A DNA stretch of 9,568 nt. Source: Actinomycetota bacterium. GTDB lineage: Bacteria; Actinomycetota; CADDZG01; WHSQ01. Shown one piece after another: positions 5,859 to 9,568 of this stretch. Made by a program: the position numbers and the translations under genes. The stretch is taken from contig JACDBF010000345.1 of NCBI GenBank assembly GCA_013695055.1, positions 1 to 9,568 of the forward strand. The letters are read 5' to 3'. The notes beneath the pieces were generated by a model. The model searched no databases. It saw nothing but the letters and a program-made list of their open reading frames with translations, and was not told the DNA's origin. The number at the start of each line of letters is the position of its first letter. Position 1 is the stretch's first letter.

Positions 5859-6971
5859 TTAGCTGGCGGTGCCGCGACTGAGCGCTTCGAGATGCGTGGG
5901 ATCAAGCAACTGTCGGAACTGGCGACCCCGGCTGTGCTTCAGTATCCCTTCATGCTGAAGGCGCCCAACGATCACGTCGGTACCGATTCCAAGCCTGCGC
6001 GCGAATGCTGGGACGTCCTTCAACCGAACTCTTTGTAGTTCGAGCTCGAACTCTCGGGGGATCAGCCAGCGAGCTGCAAAGGTGTCGGCCTCCTCCTCGA
6101 CGTCCTCATCTGAGGTGCCTTCATCGATGAAGGTCTCTTTCTTGCTGTGGCGAAGTAGATGGCCAGCCTCATGTAAGAGAGTAAACCAGAAGATATCCGC
6201 CCACTTCTGTCGCACGCTTAGTTGGATAAGACCCTTTTCAGTCGATAGCCATCGACTAGCACCGTTCGCTCTAGTCTTCCCAATCTCGGAAACGATAACG
6301 AGAGCTACTCCGGCTTGGGCGAACTTGTTCTGAAGTTGAGAAAGCCATACTTCAGGACTCCCTTCACAAGTTAGAGCCCTTGCCTCTGCCAGAGCGGCCT
6401 CGAACTTCTTACGGTCATACGGAAGACACTGAATCTTGGCGGCTTCGATCTCCCCAATTCGGAGCCAGGTCGCGAGCGCTCCAGGATCACTTTCGAAGGC
6501 ACGCGACTTGCGAAATGCCGTGGGTTTCCAGAGTGTCTTCCATGCTGCGCGACTTGCGACCCCGAAGAACTGGCAAACATCACGCACTTGATCAACCGGA
6601 GACTTCCTCAATTGGATGTACCCGCGCTGGGCTAGCTCCTTGATTGGAAGTTCATCAAGCCACCCGACGTCTTCTTTAAGCCTGACCTCCTCATCCTGAC
6701 GTGAAACCAGCGATCGATAAGTAGCCTCAAGTGAATTCCAAGTTCGCGCCGGTATGCCCGTAACCTTTTCCAAGCTCAAGGCAGTCTCCGGTGTAATCGG
6801 AGCGATCCCCTTAACAATCTGATTGACATGTTTGGGAGAAAGCCCGGTCCTCGTGGCGAGCTCAACTTGTGTCATCCCGCTGCCTTCGAGAATCTCGGCA
6901 AGGGATTCGCCGGGCGGGATCGCATAATCAGGCTCGTACGCGTACCGCACTGTCTTCGCTCCTGCACCCAT
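5859..6971 (-). CDS. higA: HigA-type antitoxin with C-terminal ImmA/IrrE metallopeptidase domain
   Basis: This is a 370-residue protein from the ATG at 6971, which has AGGAGG 7 bases upstream; a longer frame to 7037 would overlap the toxin gene and lacks such a site. Residues about 15-85 form a HigA-family XRE HTH: YAIPPGESLAEILEGSGMTQ, then ELATRTGLSPKHVNQIVKG and ITPETALSLEKVTG, the signature of addiction-module antitoxins. The C-terminal half is an ImmA/IrrE-like zinc peptidase domain: WFTLLHEAGHLLRH gives HEAGH at 267-271 (His267, Glu268, His271), and the Glu cluster 292-294 in EEEADTFAARWLIP supplies the usual third-ligand region. It lies 14 bases after the toxin gene in one operon. The N-terminal half should bind and neutralise the toxin and repress the operon. 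The peptidase may cleave itself or a partner repressor, by analogy with ImmA/IrrE; that part is inference. Confidence 0.88.
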   Translation of the reverse strand: MGAGAKTVRYAYEPDYAIPPGESLAEILEGSGMTQVELATRTGLSPKHVNQIVKGIAPITPETALSLEKVTGIPARTWNSLEATYRSLVSRQDEEVRLKEDVGWLDELPIKELAQRGYIQLRKSPVDQVRDVCQFFGVASRAAWKTLWKPTAFRKSRAFESDPGALATWLRIGEIEAAKIQCLPYDRKKFEAALAEARALTCEGSPEVWLSQLQNKFAQAGVALVIVSEIGKTRANGASRWLSTEKGLIQLSVRQKWADIFWFTLLHEAGHLLRHSKKETFIDEGTSDEDVEEEADTFAARWLIPREFELELQRVRLKDVPAFARRLGIGTDVIVGRLQHEGILKHSRGRQFRQLLDPTHLEALSRGTAS

Positions 6972-6985
6972 GCTCGCCCCTCCTC

Positions 6986-7318
6986 TCAGTGATAGTCCTC
7001 TATGGCCAGGATGGTCACACCCTCGACCTGCTTCCAATCCAGGCCCCCATCAGGCTTTGTGGGAAGTGGGTCATCGCTGGGACGGAAGACGAGGCGGTGA
7101 GAACCCGACACCTCGAGTGCGAGCTGACCCGCCCGGTTTCCCTTCAGCTCATGGCAGTTTCCGGGGAGGTGGCGCATATCCTCTAGGCGTTCCTGCGACA
7201 GAAGATCCTGCAGACGGCGACCTACCTTCTTCGCCACGTTCTTCCCGAAAGTGGCAATTAGCGCCTTCTCCGAGTTACACAAGTCGCCCAGCTTTTTTGC
7301 CTCGAAATCGACATCCAC
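6986..7318 (-). CDS. higB: HigB-like RelE/ParE-superfamily toxin
   Basis: This 110-residue protein matches the HigB/'killer protein' plasmid-maintenance toxin family (PF05015-like) along its whole length. It has an N-terminal KKLGDLCNSEKALIATFG, a middle ARK-type region ending RHLPGNCHELKGNRAGQLAL, then HRLVFRPSDDPLPTKPDGG, and a terminal DWKQVEGVTILAIEDYH. Family members are mRNA interferases, usually cutting translated mRNA on the ribosome. It precedes its antitoxin gene by 14 bases, the toxin-first order typical of hig loci. The start is a GTG at 7318, chosen because it fits the family N-terminus (MDVDFEAKKL). No strong ribosome binding site precedes it, only AGGAAGG nearly 20 bases away, so translation may be weak, as suits a toxin. 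A candidate operator lies 28-42 bases upstream. Confidence 0.9.
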   Translation of the reverse strand: MDVDFEAKKLGDLCNSEKALIATFGKNVAKKVGRRLQDLLSQERLEDMRHLPGNCHELKGNRAGQLALEVSGSHRLVFRPSDDPLPTKPDGGLDWKQVEGVTILAIEDYH

Positions 7319-7345
7319 CTGACCATAACCATAAGCCCTTCCTAT

Positions 7346-7360
7346 TTACCTGACGGGTAA
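7346..7360. promoter_or_regulatory. Candidate HigA operator 1
   Basis: The sequence TTACCTGACGGGTAA is an inverted repeat (TTACC / GGTAA) upstream of the higB start. It closely matches a second palindrome at 7413-7427; together they suggest a consensus TTACCT-N3-RGGTAA. HigA-type antitoxins bind such short palindromes to repress their own operon. The repeats are seen; the binding is inferred. Confidence 0.45.
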
Positions 7361-7381
7361 GTCCTACCGCCCGAGCGGCGC

Positions 7382-7397
7382 GGCCTCGGGAGAGGCC
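7382..7397. repeat. Short GC-rich hairpin between the two candidate operators
   Basis: Perfect 6-base arms GGCCTC (7382-7387) and GAGGCC (7392-7397) surround the loop GGGA. No T-run follows on either strand, so it is not a classical terminator. It separates the higBA-facing and CBASS-facing halves of the intergenic region. Confidence 0.35.
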
Positions 7398-7411
7398 TTG
7401 CCTCCTGACCC

Positions 7412-7439
7412 TTTACCTTGTAGGTTAATCTACTATAAT
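7412..7439 (+). promoter_or_regulatory. Sigma70-like promoter facing the CBASS operon
   Basis: A perfect -10 hexamer TATAAT (7434-7439) stands 16 bases after TTTACC (7412-7417), which matches 4 of 6 positions of TTGACA. The surrounding bases (7424-7445) are unusually AT-rich for this window. Transcription would begin near 7446 and produce a leader of about 250 bases before the CD-NTase start codon. Confidence 0.5.
7413..7427. promoter_or_regulatory. Candidate HigA operator 2, overlapping the CBASS-facing promoter
   Basis: TTACCTTGTAGGTTA is a near-palindrome resembling operator 1 at 7346-7360, with its centre 67 bases away. It covers most of the -35 hexamer and the spacer of the plus-strand promoter at 7412-7439. 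A repressor bound here would block transcription toward the CD-NTase operon. Function inferred. Confidence 0.4.
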
Positions 7440-7579
7440 TAACGTGGTACGTAAAGAGTTTTTGCTAGAACCATCGAGAAGAGACCAGGACCTAGTGGGT
7501 GGGAAAGGGAAGGAGGGATGACACAACTGTAATTCCAGGCATAGGATTCACAAGTCCACAAAGACATGGCGCTGGAAAG

Positions 7580-7613
7580 CGAGAGGCCCTCGGCTGAACC
7601 CGAGGGCCTCTCG
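7580..7613. repeat. Strong 14-bp hairpin in the CBASS operon leader
   Basis: The arms CGAGAGGCCCTCGG (7580-7593) and CCGAGGGCCTCTCG (7600-7613) are perfectly complementary around the six-base loop CTGAAC. The plus strand continues AAGAAACTGC, so there is no T-run; on the minus strand the stem is followed by only a weak CTTTCC. It may be a Rho-assisted or bidirectional terminator, an attenuator, or an mRNA-protecting structure. A second stem, CGAAGCGG (7623-7630) / CCGCTTCG (7656-7663), and the palindrome CTTCGGCCGAAG (7659-7670) follow before the ribosome binding site. Confidence 0.6.
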
Positions 7614-7697
7614 AAGAAACTGCGAAGCGGACTCTCTCCGTCCTTTATAGGTGGACCGCTTCGGCCGAAGCCCGATTCCGGCAGGAAGGAGCGGGCC

Positions 7698-8726
7698 ATG
7701 AGCACGGCGCCGCACAAAGTAGAAGCGCTACTGGACGACGCAAGGGCCGAGATCGCGGTCACGGACCAGGAGCTAACCGAGGCTCGAGATCGACGCAATC
7801 GCATCAAGAAGGCTCTGAAGAAGGCCTTCCCTGCGTCGACGACCTACGACTGCGGATCCGTCGCGCATGGTGACGCAAACACGCCCTTGAAGGACGTCGA
7901 CACCGGGGTAGTTGTTGCAGGAGCCGAGGAGGACTACGGCCCTGGGGGCGATGGTCCGAGACCGCTCATGAACGGAGCACGCGACGGGATTCGGGAGGAG
8001 CTCGAGAGCGACTACCCGAACCTCCGCATCGCGGTCGAGGGCCAGACACACGCGGTCGGCGTTAGCTTCGGTGACCCCGTGGACCTCGACGAAAACGACT
8101 TCACGGCGGACGTGATCGTCACCGTCGACAACACGGACAGCGCCGGCATCTACATCCCGGATCTGCCGACGGATGGCTGGGAGCCGTCTCACCCAGCGGA
8201 ACACACCCGCCTGATGAAGCAGGGCAACCGAGCCACCGGGTCAGTACTTGCCCGAACGGTCCGTTTGCTGAAGTACTGGAACGGCCACCATGGCAGTCCT
8301 CTCTGCTCGTGGAATATCAAGGTGCTTGCACTTAAGAGCATCACTAAGAAGGTACCTCTGGCGCAGGCGCTGCTCGCATTCTTCGAGCATGCGGCCAAGA
8401 GCCTCCGCGATGGCCTCACCGATGATCCGGCGGGCGTATCCGACCCGATCGAATTGAACCTTCCTCTCGAGGGGGTCCTCGAACGCGTGGACGATGCGCG
8501 AGATCTCATCGAGCAAGCGATCAACGCCGAGGATGAGGGGCGTCCCTATCTAGCTCAGCACAAGCTGGCTGCACTGTTGCCGGAGATCGTTCCGGACGCA
8601 GACGCCGACGACCTCAGGAGAGAAGAGATCAACCAGCAGAAGGCTCACGAGGCCGCCGACCAGAGCCGAGGTGTCGGCACGGGATCATCGCTGCTCATCC
8701 CTTCAACCAGGGGATGGAGTGACTGA
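7698..8726 (+). CDS. CD-NTase-like cyclic oligonucleotide synthase of a type II CBASS
   Basis: This 342-residue protein is a nucleotidyltransferase of the cGAS/DncV-like superfamily. The catalytic set is complete: Gly53-Ser54 in YDCGSVAHGDANTP, Asp66 and Asp68 in KDVDTGVVV, and Asp138 in FTADVIVTV. After phage infection such enzymes make cyclic di- or trinucleotides that switch on a cell-killing effector. The helical C-terminal half contains RTVRLLKYWNGHH and a Ser/Gly-rich tail ending STRGWSD, exposed as expected for a substrate of the neighbouring E2-like enzyme. The start at 7698 has AAGGAG 7 bases upstream; the frame is open back to 7566, but that extension runs through a long hairpin and lacks a good site. 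It is followed 5 bases later by the E2-like gene. The nucleotide product and clade cannot be told from sequence alone. Another nucleotidyltransferase role is possible, but the E2 neighbour argues for CBASS. Confidence 0.85.
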   Translation: MSTAPHKVEALLDDARAEIAVTDQELTEARDRRNRIKKALKKAFPASTTYDCGSVAHGDANTPLKDVDTGVVVAGAEEDYGPGGDGPRPLMNGARDGIREELESDYPNLRIAVEGQTHAVGVSFGDPVDLDENDFTADVIVTVDNTDSAGIYIPDLPTDGWEPSHPAEHTRLMKQGNRATGSVLARTVRLLKYWNGHHGSPLCSWNIKVLALKSITKKVPLAQALLAFFEHAAKSLRDGLTDDPAGVSDPIELNLPLEGVLERVDDARDLIEQAINAEDEGRPYLAQHKLAALLPEIVPDADADDLRREEINQQKAHEAADQSRGVGTGSSLLIPSTRGWSD

Positions 8727-8731
8727 CCTCC

Positions 8732-9199
8732 GTGTTCATCGACTGGTACGGGTTAGATGCAGGATGGTTCTACCCGCTTGAGCGTTCGGCCCGGCGCCGC
8801 TACCGACGCAGACTCGCGGTCGAACATCAACCCACCGTGCTCATTTACCGTCTCCGGGAACTCGACGTGCCCGGAGACGGCAAGCACGACCTGAGCATCG
8901 CGTTCTACAAGAGCCCTCCCTACAACACCTTCGGCCGCAGACCCGAGGATTCCCCCCGAGTGCACTCGTCGGTCAGAAGGGACTCGAAGCACCGAATGCC
9001 GAGTGACGATGCCTTGTGCCTGTGGTTTCCGCACGATCCTCCAGCCCGTAAGTGGGAATCGGGTCAAGGCCTCTTGGTGCTGATAGAGATCGCGGCACGG
9101 CACCTCCTCTTCGAGCGACATTGGTTGGAGACTGGGGGCCATCGCGGAGGCGTCTGGCCAGTCGAGGATGCACCACATGGGTTTCAGGAGACAGGATGA
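8732..9199 (+). CDS. E2-like ubiquitin-conjugating-enzyme homologue (short type II CBASS, Cap2-related)
   Basis: This 155-residue protein starts at a GTG five bases after the CD-NTase stop; the frame has a TGA at 8720-8722, so no earlier start is available. It resembles the prokaryotic E2 fold found in CBASS: a basic N-terminal helix (LERSARRRYRRRL), a beta-rich middle (TVLIYRLRELDV, HDLSIAFY), SPRVHSSVRRDSKHR, then the active-site segment DDALCLWFPHDPP with Cys96, and helices containing KWESGQGLLVLIEIAARHLL. The Cys sits where eukaryotic E2s have their 'iCLdil' active site, and the following Trp108 fits the conserved W. Cys96 is the only Cys in the protein. E2-only CBASS enzymes are known to conjugate with the CD-NTase C-terminus and prime it. 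No E1 or JAB gene is visible. Its stop overlaps the next start (ATGA). Confidence 0.75.
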   Translation: MFIDWYGLDAGWFYPLERSARRRYRRRLAVEHQPTVLIYRLRELDVPGDGKHDLSIAFYKSPPYNTFGRRPEDSPRVHSSVRRDSKHRMPSDDALCLWFPHDPPARKWESGQGLLVLIEIAARHLLFERHWLETGGHRGGVWPVEDAPHGFQETG

Positions 9200-9568
9200 C
9201 AGAGGTGATCGCCGCACTAATAGCGGCGGCAGCAATATTGATCGGCTACCTCGTGAACCAGGTGGCTAACCGCAGAGTAGAGAAGACCAAGGTCTTCGCC
9301 CAGGCCATCGAGGCGGTAGCCGACTACCAAGAGATGCCCTATCGGATAAGACGCCGACCTGCCTCAGATGCCGCATCCCGACTCACTCTTTCGGAACGCG
9401 TAAGCGACATTCAGAAATGCGTCGACTTCCATCGGGCCTGGCTCGGAATCGAATCGACAGCAGTGGGCGAAGGCTACGAAGCCCTCGTTGCCGCGGTCCG
9501 CAAGGAAGCCGGCGAACACATGAAGAGTGCTTGGAAAGAGTCGCTTATCACGACGGATGAGGCCATGA
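9196..9568 (+). CDS. Single-pass membrane protein, candidate CBASS effector or accessory (partial, open at window end)
   Basis: The ATG at 9196 overlaps the E2-like gene's stop (ATGA) and has AGGAG 5 bases upstream, so the gene is translationally coupled to the CBASS operon. The visible 124 residues begin with a hydrophobic helix (about residues 4-21, VIAALIAAAAILIGYLV). A cytoplasmic helical region follows: RVEKTKVFAQAIEAVADYQE, a basic YRIRRRP, SERVSDIQKCVDFHRAWLGI and YEALVAAVRKEAGEHMKSAW. There is no stop before the window edge. An N-terminal anchor plus a helical domain, in the third position of a CD-NTase/E2 operon, would suit a membrane effector. I recognise no known effector domain (phospholipase, NucC, TIR, SAVED, Cap15-like), and the real effector may lie further downstream. 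The gene is certain; its role is inferred from context. Confidence 0.75.
   Translation, partial: MTEVIAALIAAAAILIGYLVNQVANRRVEKTKVFAQAIEAVADYQEMPYRIRRRPASDAASRLTLSERVSDIQKCVDFHRAWLGIESTAVGEGYEALVAAVRKEAGEHMKSAWKESLITTDEAM

Noticed and set aside
6972..7037. Longer HigA start at 7037
   Set aside because: It would overlap the end of higB, and its residues do not match the family; the ATG at 6971 has AGGAGG 7 bases upstream.
7518..7532. Four-codon mini-ORF (MTQL) in the CBASS leader
   Set aside because: The purine-rich AGGAGGG directly abuts the ATG, too close for a normal ribosome binding site, and such tiny frames are common by chance.
7566..7697. N-terminal extension of the CD-NTase from an ATG at 7566
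   Set aside because: It lacks a good ribosome binding site, runs through a perfect 14-bp hairpin and does not look like protein; the ATG at 7698 has AAGGAG at ideal spacing and fits the family.
1..9568. CRISPR array, tRNA or rRNA genes, intact insertion sequence
   Set aside because: No regularly spaced direct repeats, no tRNA cloverleaf pattern and no transposase or integrase reading frame were seen on either strand.

Overview
The window is GC-rich, with Shine-Dalgarno-led genes, actinobacterial-type protein families and a perfect Gram-positive/actinobacterial LexA (SOS) box. It looks like an accessory or genomic-island segment of an actinobacterium. RTX-type repeat debris and an HTH-TPR regulator could fit a deep-branching soil group such as Thermoleophilia, but that placement is a guess. 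It is a mosaic of mobile-element remains, a regulator/peroxidase locus, a toxin-antitoxin pair and an anti-phage locus cut by the right edge.

Left part (1-2277): a small excisionase-like HTH protein stands alone, with no integrase after it, and is followed by a perfect LexA-box palindrome with no obvious gene behind it. Next come two gene fragments joined almost base to base: an internal piece of a large AfsR/adenylate-cyclase-type ATPase (minus strand, Walker A intact) and the 3' end of an RTX-like repeat gene (plus strand). After these lie a leftward gene for a two-helix membrane protein of unknown function and about 650 bases without a convincing gene. This part reads as a recombination scar.

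Middle (2278-5380): a leftward 426-residue XRE-HTH + TPR regulator is divergent from a short operon. The operon's first gene is an unlisted-size 30-codon ORF with an excellent ribosome binding site; it encodes a hydrophobic, export-like peptide ending in APWPPCC. Its second gene is a 506-residue animal-type heme peroxidase with intact catalytic residues. The shared intergenic region carries several GTTAC/GTAAC repeats. HTH-TPR receptor plus small exported peptide is the layout of RRNPP peptide-signalling systems, known mainly from Firmicutes, so this is the most original hypothesis in the window. A Cys-codon leader peptide is the main alternative.

Right part (5859-9568): a leftward higBA toxin-antitoxin operon, whose antitoxin carries a C-terminal ImmA/IrrE-type HEAGH metallopeptidase domain, is divergent from a rightward CBASS-like operon. 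That operon holds a CD-NTase with a complete catalytic triad, a 155-residue E2-like conjugating enzyme with its Cys in the LCL motif, and a single-pass membrane protein, open at the window end, that is a candidate effector or accessory protein. No E1 or JAB gene is visible, which fits the short (E2-only) type II arrangement. The 379-base divergent region contains two similar TTACCT-N3-RGGTAA palindromes. One of them overlaps the best promoter facing the CBASS genes, so the antitoxin may control both operons. That promoter is followed by a long leader with strong hairpins.
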